The notes: generated from the letters alone by a model not told the origin. A DNA stretch of 64,000 bases from Providencia alcalifaciens (GCF_020271745.1 NZ_CP084296.1:3100001-3164000); one strand, 5' to 3'; positions 8,492-16,927 are shown, counted from the stretch's first letter. Numbers and translations are program-made.

Positions 8492-9676
8492 ATGGTCAAT
8501 AACAGCATCACAGCATCCATTAAAAAACACACAGAAGCGATGATTGCTTTTCGTCGTGACCTTCATGCACATCCAGAATTGCCTTTTGAGGAAGTGAGAA
8601 CCACGCAGCGTATTGCACAAGAGTTGGCAAAAATTGGTATTGAGTATCGCCTCACTGAACCTACCGGAATCATCGCGGACATTAAAGGGGGCCAACCCGG
8701 AAAGACGGTCGCCTTACGAGCAGATATCGATGCATTGCCCGTTCAGGAATTGAATGATTCCCTTGAGTACAAATCGACAAATCAAGGGAAGATGCACGCA
8801 TGTGGGCATGATGCGCATACAGCGATGTTATTAACCGCAGCCAAAGCGTTATATGAAGTGCGCGATGAATTAAAAGGAAATATTCGCCTGATTTTTCAAC
8901 CAGCTGAGGAAATAGCACAAGGTGCGAAAGCGATGGTGAAACAAGGTGCAGTGGACAATGTGGACAACGTGTTTGGTATGCACATTTGGTCTACGACGCC
9001 ATCAGGAAAAGTATCGTGTAATGTAGGCGGGACATTTGCTTCTGCGGATTTGTTGGTTGTGAAATTTAAAGGGCGCGGTGGACACGGTTCGATGCCGGAA
9101 GCGACCGTTGATGCCGCAATCGTTGCCTCGTCATTTGTGATGAATTTACAGGCGGTGGTTTCCCGTGAAACTTCCTCGCTAGACTCAGCCGTTGTGACTA
9201 TCGGCAAAATGGAAGTAGGCACCCGATTTAACGTGATTGCAGAAAATGCGGTACTGGATGGAACGGTACGTTGTTTTGACATTGAAACCCGTACCCGCAT
9301 TGAAGCGGCGATCCGACGTTATGCCGAACATACTGCCGCGATGTATGGCGCCACTGCCGAAGTGGATTATATCTACGGTACGCTGCCGGTGATTAACGAA
9401 GAGCGCAGTGCATTACTGGCACAGTCGGTGATCAGCGAAGCGTTTGGTGAGAATGCATTAATGGCAGAAAGACCAACACCGGGTGGGGAAGATTTTAGTT
9501 TCTATATGGAAAATATTCCGGGTTGTTTTGCGCTTTTAGGTTCAGGTAACCCAGAAAAAGATACTCAATGGGCACATCACCACGGTTGTTTTAACATTGA
9601 TGAAGATGTAATGGCATCAGGCGCAGAACTGTATGCGCAATATGCATGGTCTTATTTGCAGCAAGATAAGTTTTAA
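8492..9676 (+). CDS. M20D-family amidohydrolase (N-acyl amino acid hydrolase type)
   Basis: A 394-residue dinuclear metal hydrolase of the HipO/YxeP/AbgA group, which cleaves N-acyl or N-aryl amide bonds of amino acids. Metal-binding and catalytic motifs are intact: HACGHDAHT (Cys and His ligands), QPAEE with the catalytic Glu, GMHIW, GGHGSMPEA in the dimerisation domain, and the C-terminal HHHGCFNIDED. There is no signal peptide, so it is cytoplasmic. AGGA precedes the ATG at 8492. It probably forms an operon with the upstream membrane protein, suggesting uptake followed by hydrolysis of an N-substituted amino acid. The exact substrate cannot be told. Confidence 0.85.
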   Translation: MVNNSITASIKKHTEAMIAFRRDLHAHPELPFEEVRTTQRIAQELAKIGIEYRLTEPTGIIADIKGGQPGKTVALRADIDALPVQELNDSLEYKSTNQGKMHACGHDAHTAMLLTAAKALYEVRDELKGNIRLIFQPAEEIAQGAKAMVKQGAVDNVDNVFGMHIWSTTPSGKVSCNVGGTFASADLLVVKFKGRGGHGSMPEATVDAAIVASSFVMNLQAVVSRETSSLDSAVVTIGKMEVGTRFNVIAENAVLDGTVRCFDIETRTRIEAAIRRYAEHTAAMYGATAEVDYIYGTLPVINEERSALLAQSVISEAFGENALMAERPTPGGEDFSFYMENIPGCFALLGSGNPEKDTQWAHHHGCFNIDEDVMASGAELYAQYAWSYLQQDKF

Positions 9677-9745
9677 TAAAAGAATAGGATTAAATGCAGG
9701 AATAGTCTGTTTGAGTTTTACATCGTTATAATAGATTATTGAATC

Positions 9746-9777
9746 AAGCCTGAGCAATAAATACATTGCTCAGGCTT
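9746..9777 (+). terminator. Terminator after amidohydrolase gene
   Basis: A strong AAGCCTGAGCAAT/ATTGCTCAGGCTT stem followed by TTCTTTTG. It lies 70 bases after the amidohydrolase stop. Confidence 0.8.
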
Positions 9778-9847
9778 TTCTTTTGTAATTTAAATCAAGA
9801 TATTGACCACCAAATTCTATTTAATTAAAGGTTGGCTAGGAATTTTA

Positions 9848-10024
9848 TTACGAATTATGGTGAACAAAAATGGCGTCTCTAAGGCGTTGTTGCAGCTCAA
9901 AGCGTTGTTCTTGAGTAAGCTTATCATCATGAGAAAGCTGCATTAGCATTTCATTCATATTATGAACGGAGTTTTCATCTAGTAATAAAGCGACTTTGTT
10001 TGTTATTTCTTGATAGTAATTCAC
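9848..10024 (-). CDS. YdcY-like small protein (DUF2526 type)
   Basis: A 58-residue frame opens with GTG at 10022-10024, six bases after a GGAGG, and ends at 9848. The product resembles E. coli YdcY as I remember it: HNMNEMLMQLSHDDKLTQEQR and the following QQRLRDAI line up with the equivalent YdcY segments, ending in a short His-containing tail. It starts 28 bases after the stop of the XRE-cupin regulator gene on the same strand and may be cotranscribed. The function of the family is unknown. The protein is acidic and probably helical, with no signal peptide. Confidence 0.7.
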   Translation of the reverse strand: MNYYQEITNKVALLLDENSVHNMNEMLMQLSHDDKLTQEQRFELQQRLRDAIFVHHNS

Positions 10025-10051
10025 AGTAAATCCTCCAGCTTATTGGGCTAA

Positions 10052-10636
10052 TTAATTCTGTTTATCGATCACCATGACTGCCATGGTGTTTGGTTCAAGC
10101 GCGCGCATAATGTGGGGTTCATCACCTCGGTAGTGAATATAGTCACCGACATTGAGCTCAACCGGGTTGTCGAGTGGACCCACTAATGCTCTGCCTGACA
10201 TTAAAATAATATGCTCAGTGACATCATGCATATGGGGTTCTGAAACGCGATCTCGGCCCGGCTGTGCAACAACCGTATAAATATCCCGCTGAGAATTAGC
10301 AGGTGCAGAAGAGAGCAAATAGACCAAATAGTTGGCATGTTCTGCACTCACAGGGGTACCTTCGCCATGTCGGATCACTGTCACTGCTGCACGTTTTTCT
10401 TCAATTAAACGGGAAAAAGGAATATCCAGCGCAACACATAATGCCCATAGGGTTTCAATGCTGGGATTGCCGCTACCAGCTTCCAATTGGGATAATGTGG
10501 ATTTGGCGATCCCCGCTTTACGCGCAAGTTCAGAGAGAGAAAGTCCACTTTTTTGCCTTTCACAAGCCAATGATTTTGAGATTAATTCGATAGGGGGCGT
10601 GAATAAGGTCAACTTTAACATCCTATTTGATTGCAC
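10052..10636 (-). CDS. XRE-family regulator with C-terminal cupin domain
   Basis: The helix-turn-helix spans roughly residues 30-70 (GLSLSELARKAGIAKSTLSQ, then NPSIETLWALCVALDIPF). A small cupin domain follows, with HMHDVTEHIILMSGRA and YIHYRGDEPHIMRAL carrying the usual His/Glu metal-ligand pattern. This resembles the SutR/YdcN type. The frame can start at GTG 10636, inside a tandem repeat, or at ATG 10621; neither has a good ribosome site. It is divergent from azlC, so it probably controls azlCD and itself through the repeats between them. The effector may be an amino acid, which is inference. Confidence 0.8.
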   Translation of the reverse strand: MQSNRMLKLTLFTPPIELISKSLACERQKSGLSLSELARKAGIAKSTLSQLEAGSGNPSIETLWALCVALDIPFSRLIEEKRAAVTVIRHGEGTPVSAEHANYLVYLLSSAPANSQRDIYTVVAQPGRDRVSEPHMHDVTEHIILMSGRALVGPLDNPVELNVGDYIHYRGDEPHIMRALEPNTMAVMVIDKQN

Positions 10637-10682
10637 TTAATTGATTGAATTTAATTGATTGAACTTAATTGATTGCACTTGG
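10631..10682. repeat. Tandem 14-bp repeats between regulator and azlC
   Basis: Three full copies and one partial copy of a 14-bp unit, TTGmAyTTAATTGA, run head to tail: 10631-10644, 10645-10658, 10659-10672 and a partial at 10673-10682. They cover the start region of the XRE-cupin gene and lie just upstream of azlC. They are placed as an iterated operator would be. Confidence 0.8.
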
Positions 10683-10734
10683 CCTAAAGTATCGACATAA
10701 TGAACGAATGTTTTTTATATCGAACGGTCGTTCT

Positions 10735-11409
10735 ATGCGAACATCTACACTTCAGTTTTCTATTCTCCATAATAGCACAGTGAAAAATATTGCACTGGTG
10801 TGTATTGCAGACTTAATTGTGGGGATCTCCTATGGTGCATTAGCCCATTCACAAGGTTTTGATTGGTGGGTGCCGTTGATGCTGTCTATTTTTGTGCTAG
10901 CGGGTGCATCCGAGTTTCTGTTTATTGGCGTAGTATTTTCAGGGGGAAGCCCTCTGTCAGCTGCCTTAGCTGGGCTATTAGTCAACTCGCGCCATATTCC
11001 ATTTAGTTTTGCCGTCAGCGAGTTAACGGGAAAAGGAGCAAAATCACTGCTGGGATATCACATTATGAATGATGAAAGTGTGGTTTTTGGCTTGGCGCAA
11101 GATAGCGAACGCGAGAAAACCGCCGCATTTTGGTTGTGCGGATTAGGAATTTTAATCTGCTGGCCTGTTGGTGTGGTTATCGGAGAAATTCTGGGAAGCT
11201 TTATTCAAGATACCCAAGCGTTAGGGATGGATGCCATGTTTCCCGCTATTATCTTAGCGCTGAGTTTACCCGCGTTGAAAGATAAGCGTTTAAGACTCGC
11301 TGCGATAGTCGGGGCTGTGGTTGCTGTGGTAACAACACCTGTATTACCGGTGGGGATCCCCGTTTTACTGGCTTTGTTGAGTTTAGTTATCTATATAAGG
11401 AAATCATGA
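10735..11409 (+). CDS. azlC: AzlC-family branched-chain amino acid exporter subunit
   Basis: The large subunit of an AzlCD-type exporter for branched-chain or related amino acids. The 224-residue membrane protein has family stretches GISYGALAHSQGFDWW, VFVLAGASEFLFIG and NSRHIPFSFAVSEL. I used the ATG at 10735 (MRTSTLQF); an ATG at 10708 and a TTG at 10669 are also in frame and neither has a convincing ribosome site, so the start is uncertain. It overlaps azlD by ATGA, as usual. The downstream azlD is frameshifted, so the transporter may be non-functional. Control by the divergent XRE-cupin regulator is likely. Confidence 0.85.
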   Translation: MRTSTLQFSILHNSTVKNIALVCIADLIVGISYGALAHSQGFDWWVPLMLSIFVLAGASEFLFIGVVFSGGSPLSAALAGLLVNSRHIPFSFAVSELTGKGAKSLLGYHIMNDESVVFGLAQDSEREKTAAFWLCGLGILICWPVGVVIGEILGSFIQDTQALGMDAMFPAIILALSLPALKDKRLRLAAIVGAVVAVVTTPVLPVGIPVLLALLSLVIYIRKS

Positions 11410-11728
11410 TGATGGAACATCCTTGGTTAATCGTCAGTGGGATTTTCATTTTAGCAGTTGGAACGTACTTAATGCGGGCATCCGGCGCATTGCTGAAAGG
11501 GCGGGTCAATTTAACAGAACAAAATAAAGCCCTATTTTAGCTGCCGCCATTGTGATTTTATTTTCAGTCGCGATGACTTCAACGCTCTTTTCAGGCAATG
11601 AATTATCGGATTTACCGAAAATAATTGGGGTAGTGGTCGCAGGTATTCTGACTTGGTACCGCAAGCCATTTATTGTGATTGTTTTGTCGGCGGCGATAGT
11701 CACCGCGGTATTACGCGGGTTATTTTAG
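11406..11728 (+). pseudogene. azlD: azlD, broken by a one-base frameshift
   Basis: The first frame starts at ATG 11406, overlapping the azlC stop, and encodes 44 residues of a typical AzlD N-terminus (PWLIVSGIFILAVGTYLMRA) before a TAG at 11538. The rest of an AzlD-like protein (AAAIVILFSVAMTSTLF to the end at 11728) continues in another frame from about 11537. Adding one T to the TTTT at 11535-11538 would restore a normal protein of about 107 residues. No standard slippery heptamer or downstream structure is evident, so a real deletion or a sequencing error is more likely than programmed frameshifting. Confidence 0.8.
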
Positions 11729-11737
11729 TTAAAAAAA

Positions 11738-11759
11738 AGCCCCTATGGCATTAGGGGCT
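11738..11759 (-). terminator. Terminator between azlD and a convergent gene
   Basis: A perfect AGCCCCTA/TAGGGGCT stem with a 6-base loop. On the minus strand it is followed by a run of eight T, so it best terminates the leftward gene that ends at 11883. It may also stop azlCD transcripts. Confidence 0.75.
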
Positions 11760-11882
11760 AAAATTAGGGATATACCTAAACGTTATTGTGTCCATTAAGA
11801 TACTGATTTTTAAGTAACAATGCCAAAAGGTTAGCATTATCAGTGTAACAGGCACAGCCTATGGTTTAGATTGGCTCATTCA

Positions 11883-12191
11883 TTATTTAGCTGCGGGCGC
11901 TGTAGCAGGGACAGGCATTGGCATTGGTTGTGCTGGTTTGAATTCAGGCACTTCCACCACAGACATCTTCACCATGTAGCGTTTGCCATCTTCAATTTTA
12001 GGCGTATCGTTTGCCAGTTTTTTCAGGGTTTCATTAGGCTTGGTGGTTTGTTCAGTCACGCTATACACCATATTATGATGATTTCCACCGTGATGGCGTG
12101 GTGATTTGTTCATATCAACATTAGCGGCTGCGGCAGCAAAGCCGACAGACAGTAAAACAGCAGCAAGCAAACCTTGGTTTAATTTGTTCAT
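11883..12191 (-). CDS. Small exported His-rich protein, unknown function
   Basis: 102 residues with a clear N-terminal signal peptide (NKLNQGLLAAVLLSVGFAAAAA), so it is probably periplasmic. The mature part has a His/Asn/Met patch (MNKSPRHHGGNHHNM) that could bind metal, a central folded-looking segment (KRYMVKMSVVEVPEF), and a Pro/Met-rich tail. GAGGAG gives a strong ribosome site before the ATG. It stands alone between convergent azlCD and ykgJ. I do not recognise the family, and metal binding is only suggested by composition. Confidence 0.6.
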   Translation of the reverse strand: MNKLNQGLLAAVLLSVGFAAAAANVDMNKSPRHHGGNHHNMVYSVTEQTTKPNETLKKLANDTPKIEDGKRYMVKMSVVEVPEFKPAQPMPMPVPATAPAAK

Positions 12192-12373
12192 CTTTTATCT
12201 CCTCATTAACGTGATGAGAGGATAATTCATCAATTAGATTTCTCTCGCAATGGCTTTTACCTGCTTTGACTGAAGCTCCATATTTCCTGCACGTTTTATC
12301 CTTTCTTTACACATTTTATTGAAAATAATGAGATTATTTTACGTAGGAAGAGTTGTGAAAGGGTAAAGAAGAT

Positions 12374-12392
12374 AACCCAGAAAAATCTCTGG
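12374..12392 (-). terminator. Hairpin after ykgJ
   Basis: An ACCCAGA/TCTGGGT stem lies 12 bases past the ykgJ stop. A T-containing tract follows on the minus strand, but it is weak. Confidence 0.45.
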
Positions 12393-12403
12393 GTCATTGA
12401 CGG

Positions 12404-12793
12404 TTAGCACGCGATTTGCGGTTGCTGTGGCTCGAGCGGGGGTAAACCATAGGCTGCGCGAGCACGATCGCAGGCCTCATTGTGGATGCCGTTGTGCCAC
12501 GATTGTTCGAATTCTCGACATGGTGTTGGGCGTTGTTCATAAATAGAGCAAGAAACACATTTCCCGACGGTGCCTCCAAGTGCGGTACAGCGGGTGTTAG
12601 GTTTTTGATTTGTACCTTGCATACAGCTCATAAAGGGGGTGATTTGCTCTGTTAAATGTTGAGGCACCGAACCACCGCCAGCCTCGGCTTCTGCCCAATA
12701 AAATGAGACGCGAAAGTAAGCACAACAAGCTCCACAGCTGACACAGGGGTTATCTGAAGGATCAGTTTTTAGTATATGAATAATATTGGTCAT
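12404..12793 (-). CDS. ykgJ: YkgJ-family Cys-cluster protein
   Basis: A 129-residue cytoplasmic protein of the UPF0153/YkgJ family. The conserved cluster [19 protein letters not shown] lies near residues 17-35, and further cysteines follow in [19 protein letters not shown]. The pattern suggests a bound zinc ion or Fe-S cluster, but the family's role is not known. The C-terminal tail is longer than I recall for the E. coli protein and ends in Cys. There is no clear ribosome site at the ATG, so the start may be wrong by a few codons. Confidence 0.8.
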   Translation of the reverse strand: MTNIIHILKTDPSDNPCVSCGACCAYFRVSFYWAEAEAGGGSVPQHLTEQITPFMSCMQGTNQKPNTRCTALGGTVGKCVSCSIYEQRPTPCREFEQSWHNGIHNEACDRARAAYGLPPLEPQQPQIAC

Positions 12794-13025
12794 ATAAAAA
12801 ATCTAACAATGAAGTTGATAGTTCCCGTAGGAAACGGGAGACGCAACACAGGCAGGAGGCCTAAGAAAATGTTGCTCGGCCTTTATTATGTTACGCAGCT
12901 TTATATGTTGGCAATATTTTTTAGAGTAAAAATCCAGTATTTCCCATCAAGTCAAAATAAAGTAAAAAATTTCAACCTGTTGCAGTTTGATAAAATATCG
13001 AGCACAGACACTAGCAGACACAAAA

Positions 13026-13051
13026 AAACCTGCCGTTTGACGGGCAGGTTT
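13026..13051 (-). terminator. Terminator after tcyP
   Basis: An AAACCTGCC/GGCAGGTTT stem which, read on the minus strand, runs into a seven-T tract. It sits about 27 bases past the tcyP stop. Confidence 0.85.
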
Positions 13052-13077
13052 CAATGAGTGTTAGGAGATTAGGACGA

Positions 13078-14469
13078 TTAAACGTGTTTTAAATCACCGT
13101 CATCATCTTGGTTGAAGATTGACTTGTCCGTTTCGCCCATTAACTGGCTAGTGACGGTACCCGCTGTCATGGAGCCACTTACGTTCAGAGCAGTACGGCC
13201 CATATCAATCAGCGGTTCGACTGAAATTAACAGCGCAACTAACGTGACTGGTAATCCCATTGCAGGCAGAACAATCAGTGCAGCAAAGGTTGCACCGCCA
13301 CCCACACCAGCAACACCGGCAGAGCTAATTGTCACAATGCAGACTAAGGTTGCAATCCACAGTGGGTCAAATGGGTTGATCCCCATCGTTGGTGCGACCA
13401 TCACTGCTAACATCGCAGGGTAGATACCCGCACAACCGTTTTGACCGATAGTTGCACCGAAAGAAGCCGAGAAGCTTGCAATTGATTCTGGCACACCAAA
13501 ACGACGAGTCTGCGTTTCAATATTCAGTGGAATACTGGCTGCGCTCGAACGGCTGGTGAATGCAAATGTCAGTACTGGGCCCGCTTTCTTAAAGAACTTG
13601 ATTGGGTTTAAGCCAGTTGTAGCAACTAAGATACCGTGAACCACAAACATAATCGCTAGCGCGACATAGGACGCGACGACGAAAGTTCCTAAGTTAATGA
13701 TATCGGCTAAGTTAGAGCTTGCGACCACTTTGATCATCAGCGCCATTACACCGTAAGGGGTTAAACGCATGACTAATCGAACGAGTTTCATTGCCCATGC
13801 TTGCATCACATCGATAGCCGCTAATGCTTTTTCTCCGCGTTCTTTATCATCTTTAAACAGTTGCAGTGCAGCTACCCCTAAGAAGGCAGCAAAAATCACC
13901 ACACTAATGATAGATGTCGGGCTTGCACCCGTTAAATCAGCAAACGGGTTTTTCGGGATAAAGGACAGGATCAACTGAGGAACCGTTAAATCCGAAACTT
14001 TACCAATATAATTTGTTTCAATGGCCGCTAGACGTGCAGTTTCAGATTGACCTTGAACCAGACCTTCAGCGGTTAAGCCGAACAGGTTTGCGATCAAGAT
14101 ACCCACTAAAGCAGCAATGGCTGTGGTAAACAGCAGTGTGCCAATGGTTAAAAAGCTAATTTTCCCTAAAGAAGATGCCTTATGGAGTCGAGCGACGGCA
14201 CTCAGAATGGAGGCGAACACCAGAGGCATAATCACCATTTGTAATAGTTGAACGTAACCATTACCGACGATATTAAACCAAAGAATGGAGTCTTTTACCG
14301 TTTGGTGACCGGAACCATACACAAGGTGAAGACCGACACCATAAGCAACACCGAATACGAGACCCAGTAAAACTTTTTTAGACAGGCTCCAACCATTCGA
14401 TCCGAGTTTTGCTAACAGTATTAAAAGTGCTACGAAAACGAGCACATTGATAACCAGAGGAATATTCAT
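13078..14469 (-). CDS. tcyP: L-cystine:cation symporter TcyP
   Basis: A sodium- or proton-coupled dicarboxylate/amino acid symporter (DAACS family) that imports L-cystine across the inner membrane. Long stretches match E. coli TcyP/YdjN as I recall it, such as [28 protein letters not shown] and [13 protein letters not shown], including the HP1/HP2 and TM7-8 substrate-site segments. The ATG at 14469 has GGAG upstream and gives 463 residues, the E. coli length; a TTG four codons earlier overlaps that site. It is next to ydjM as in E. coli. No CysB site was identified. Confidence 0.93.
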   Translation of the reverse strand: MNIPLVINVLVFVALLILLAKLGSNGWSLSKKVLLGLVFGVAYGVGLHLVYGSGHQTVKDSILWFNIVGNGYVQLLQMVIMPLVFASILSAVARLHKASSLGKISFLTIGTLLFTTAIAALVGILIANLFGLTAEGLVQGQSETARLAAIETNYIGKVSDLTVPQLILSFIPKNPFADLTGASPTSIISVVIFAAFLGVAALQLFKDDKERGEKALAAIDVMQAWAMKLVRLVMRLTPYGVMALMIKVVASSNLADIINLGTFVVASYVALAIMFVVHGILVATTGLNPIKFFKKAGPVLTFAFTSRSSAASIPLNIETQTRRFGVPESIASFSASFGATIGQNGCAGIYPAMLAVMVAPTMGINPFDPLWIATLVCIVTISSAGVAGVGGGATFAALIVLPAMGLPVTLVALLISVEPLIDMGRTALNVSGSMTAGTVTSQLMGETDKSIFNQDDDGDLKHV

Positions 14470-14644
14470 TCCGTACTCCAAATTGTAATTATTTTACATA
14501 ATGATTCTTGTTGTTAATCCTTAATAGGTATAAGGATTTCATTTCTTCTAACAACTGGTTATATGATATCAGTTGAAGTTAGTCATTACTTATAATCAAA
14601 AGTTATAATTTAGGTTGATTGATGCTTACAGTATATTACAAAAG

Positions 14645-15226
14645 TTAGCTTTTTGTCGGTAAGTGTATATTTATCTGATTATTAAAATAATTTAGCGCGC
14701 TTTCGATTTGCTGGAACCAATCAGCAGGATGGGCTGTTGGAATGAAGACAGCACAGACGGTCAAAAGCACGGCAATAAAGCGCTCCCCTCGTTTACTGGA
14801 CTTGCCGCGCAAGATAGGAAAACAGAAACGTGTTGGTAGAGGCCATAAAAAGGGAACCCCGGATGGCGTTAGCATATCAGCCACTAAATGGCTCATATAA
14901 CCGAGTAAAAATGCTTGGATAAGGTCGGTAGGTAAGTCCCAATAGTGAGGCAGCCACTGGTAGCTGCTAATCAGTAAAATGAGCCAAGCAATCAGGCTGT
15001 GAGTGAATCCGCGATGTCCGCACAGTTTTGATATAGGAAGTGAAATAATGCGAAAAAGCCGCCCGAGGATAGATGAAGGGTGGTCAATATCAGGTAATAA
15101 GGCACCTAGCAATACCCCTGGCACCATATGCAACCAATCACCCTGAGCGAACTCTGGGGTAATTTGCAATTTATGAGCCATTACAAGTGAGGCGACGGAA
15201 AAAAGCAGATGCCCTTCAGCAGTCAT
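14645..15226 (-). CDS. ydjM: YdjM-like DUF457 membrane-bound metal-dependent hydrolase
   Basis: 193 residues with four or five hydrophobic segments and the DUF457 metal-ligand pattern: TAEGHLLFS at the start, LLPDIDHPSS, CGHRGFTHSL and YMSHLVADMLTPSG. The biochemical activity is unknown. In E. coli ydjM is an SOS gene, and a LexA operator stands just upstream here too. The ATG at 15226 gives the family's normal N-terminus. It lies between tcyP and hxpB, the E. coli order. Confidence 0.88.
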   Translation of the reverse strand: MTAEGHLLFSVASLVMAHKLQITPEFAQGDWLHMVPGVLLGALLPDIDHPSSILGRLFRIISLPISKLCGHRGFTHSLIAWLILLISSYQWLPHYWDLPTDLIQAFLLGYMSHLVADMLTPSGVPFLWPLPTRFCFPILRGKSSKRGERFIAVLLTVCAVFIPTAHPADWFQQIESALNYFNNQINIHLPTKS

Positions 15227-15243
15227 GGTGGATAAAATACCAT

Positions 15244-15259
15244 CTGTTTATCTATACAG
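15244..15259 (-). promoter_or_regulatory. LexA operator of ydjM
   Basis: On the minus strand the site reads TACTGTATAGATAAACAG, a CTG-N10-CAG box with an A/T core close to the LexA consensus. It ends 17 bases before the ydjM ATG, so bound LexA would cover the promoter. I see one box here; E. coli ydjM is reported to have two. Confidence 0.85.
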
Positions 15260-15363
15260 TAGGCGGGCAGTATAAAGGGTTTGTAGAAAATATGGTAGTA
15301 GGGAAGAGTTAAAAAAACTCTTATTTATTAGTTAATAACCGTAGGTTTTTATACTTTTTTTAA

Positions 15364-15394
15364 ATTTCCCCTACGTGAAAAACGTAAGGGAAAT
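15364..15394 (-). terminator. Hairpin after hxpB
   Basis: An ATTTCCCcTACGT/ACGTAaGGGAAAT stem with one mismatch lies 25 bases past the hxpB stop. The T-run on the minus strand is poor. Confidence 0.4.
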
Positions 15395-15418
15395 CGAGTT
15401 TCGTTAACTTAGTTAAGA

Positions 15419-16084
15419 TTAGCGTAAATTTTCTGGGCGTAAATCGTTCAATGAGGCGATTTTAACATCAGCCAGGCCCCAGCGTGGATCATTGAAATGC
15501 TTACTATCAGGCACGACGATAGAGCGCATTCTTGCCGCTTTAGCAGAAATCATTCCATTAAAGGAGTCTTCTAAAGAAGCACAATGGATAGGCTTGGTGG
15601 ATAACTCAGCGGCGGCTTTTAAATAAACTTCGGGATGAGGCTTACTTAATGGTAAGTCTGCGGCTGAAACTACGGCAGAAAAATAATGACGGATATCAAA
15701 TAAGTTTAGTACTTTTTCCAGCATATAATCCGGTGATGCAGACGCTAAAGCGATGTTTAGGTCCATTGAGCGGCATAGTTCAAGTGCATGCTGTACACCG
15801 GGCAGTAATGGGCGTTTTTCTTCCACTAAACCAATAACGCGGTCAATAATACGCTGTTTTGTTGCTTCTAAACTACAACCCTGCCAAGGAGATGCGTTGT
15901 ACCAAAGTTCAACAACGTGGTCGATACGTAAACCGAGGGTGTCAGGAAGAGTGTGCTTAACGGATAAATCGACGCCTAACTCTGCAAAAACTTCATCTTC
16001 GCCTTGTTCCCAAAAAGGTTCCGAGTCAATCAGCAAACCATCCATGTCAAAAATGACAGATTGGATAGGTAATTTATGATACAT
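15419..16084 (-). CDS. hxpB: HAD-family hexitol phosphatase HxpB
   Basis: A cytoplasmic HAD phosphatase acting on sugar phosphates such as 2-deoxyglucose 6-phosphate and hexitol phosphates (former YniC). Motif I is FDMDGLLIDSE with the nucleophile Asp, motif II is ASASPD, motif III is the Lys of SKPHPEVYL, and motif IV is LEDSFNG. The ATG at 16084 has GGAG at good spacing and gives 221 residues, as in E. coli. Neighbours ydjM and yniB keep the E. coli order. Confidence 0.92.
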   Translation of the reverse strand: MYHKLPIQSVIFDMDGLLIDSEPFWEQGEDEVFAELGVDLSVKHTLPDTLGLRIDHVVELWYNASPWQGCSLEATKQRIIDRVIGLVEEKRPLLPGVQHALELCRSMDLNIALASASPDYMLEKVLNLFDIRHYFSAVVSAADLPLSKPHPEVYLKAAAELSTKPIHCASLEDSFNGMISAKAARMRSIVVPDSKHFNDPRWGLADVKIASLNDLRPENLR

Positions 16085-16387
16085 AGCAAACTCCATTCAT
16101 TTAGATACCCGATTAAAAATAGGGTATGGGGATTGTCGCTGTACTTTAATCACAGTCATTTTGGTTTCTGAAACTATTCTAACAAGCCATGACTTGGGGT
16201 TATAGCGATATATGTGCTATCACATGATTTTATTGGAAATTTGAGTTTAGTGATTGATATAAATTCGATTCAGTCTTTGAATAATCTGAAACTCAGTTTT
16301 TAACTATCATTTTTTTATAGATATTTGGAGCCAGCAAATATTATCGGCTATGATTAGCGTAGAAAAATACTTTAAGGAATAGTTGTA
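16085..16387. other. Divergent promoter region between hxpB and yniB
   Basis: About 300 AT-rich bases that must carry both promoters. I see no recognisable operator and no structured RNA. Confidence 0.4.
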
Positions 16388-16927
16388 ATGAATTACCACA
16401 AGGCAAATTCTCTTGCGATTGGCAAACGTATTTTGGGCTGGATCGTATTTTTTGTGGCGTTAATTTCCACATTGACATCGTTAATTAAATTAGCGGCTCT
16501 GAAAGGAATTCAAGGCGAAGGAATTAATGCGGTTGCCAATGATTTTGTTAAATTAATGGCGGAGATGACTCGACAAGGTACGCCGTTTCTCAATGTATTT
16601 TGGAATAATTCACCTGTCCCTGAAGTGAGTCATGGCTTTTCAGGTAGCTGCATCGGATTTTTTGTTATTTTTATTTTTATCTTCGTGGGGCTTGCTTTAA
16701 GCGCATCGGGCTTACGCATGTATCGACAAATCAAATTCATCCGTGAAAGTATTGAAGATCATGTCATTCTTGAAAATGCGAAAGGCAGTGAAGTGACCAA
16801 AGAAGAGTTAGAAGCTAAAGTCACTATTCCTCGACATACTATTTTCAAACAGTTCTTTTTGATGTATTTCTGGCCGATTGTTTTAGGGGTCGCCATTTAT
16901 TTTGCATTGAAACTTTTGAATTGGTAG
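16388..16927 (+). CDS. yniB: YniB membrane protein
   Basis: 179 residues with three likely membrane segments: around 15-35, 85-110 and 155-175. It aligns by eye with E. coli YniB, including the GINAV segment, FWNNSPVP and the FIFVGLALSASG membrane stretch. The function is unknown. Its ATG follows an AAGGAA ribosome site. It is transcribed divergently from hxpB and convergently with yniA. Confidence 0.88.
   Translation: MNYHKANSLAIGKRILGWIVFFVALISTLTSLIKLAALKGIQGEGINAVANDFVKLMAEMTRQGTPFLNVFWNNSPVPEVSHGFSGSCIGFFVIFIFIFVGLALSASGLRMYRQIKFIRESIEDHVILENAKGSEVTKEELEAKVTIPRHTIFKQFFLMYFWPIVLGVAIYFALKLLNW

Noticed and set aside
8896-9300. 134-codon minus-strand frame inside the amidohydrolase gene
   Set aside because: It is a mirror of the coding strand with no ribosome site or recognisable product. 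Similar shadows inside pheT, ppsA, ydiJ and ydiK were discarded for the same reason.
11406-11728. Programmed frameshift in azlD
   Set aside because: No slippery heptamer and no downstream pseudoknot or stem; a lost base is simpler.
12820-12890. Small RNA between ykgJ and tcyP (CCCGT/ACGGG hairpin and AGGCC/GGCCT stem)
   Set aside because: No T-run follows either stem on the plus strand; it may just be the ykgJ leader.
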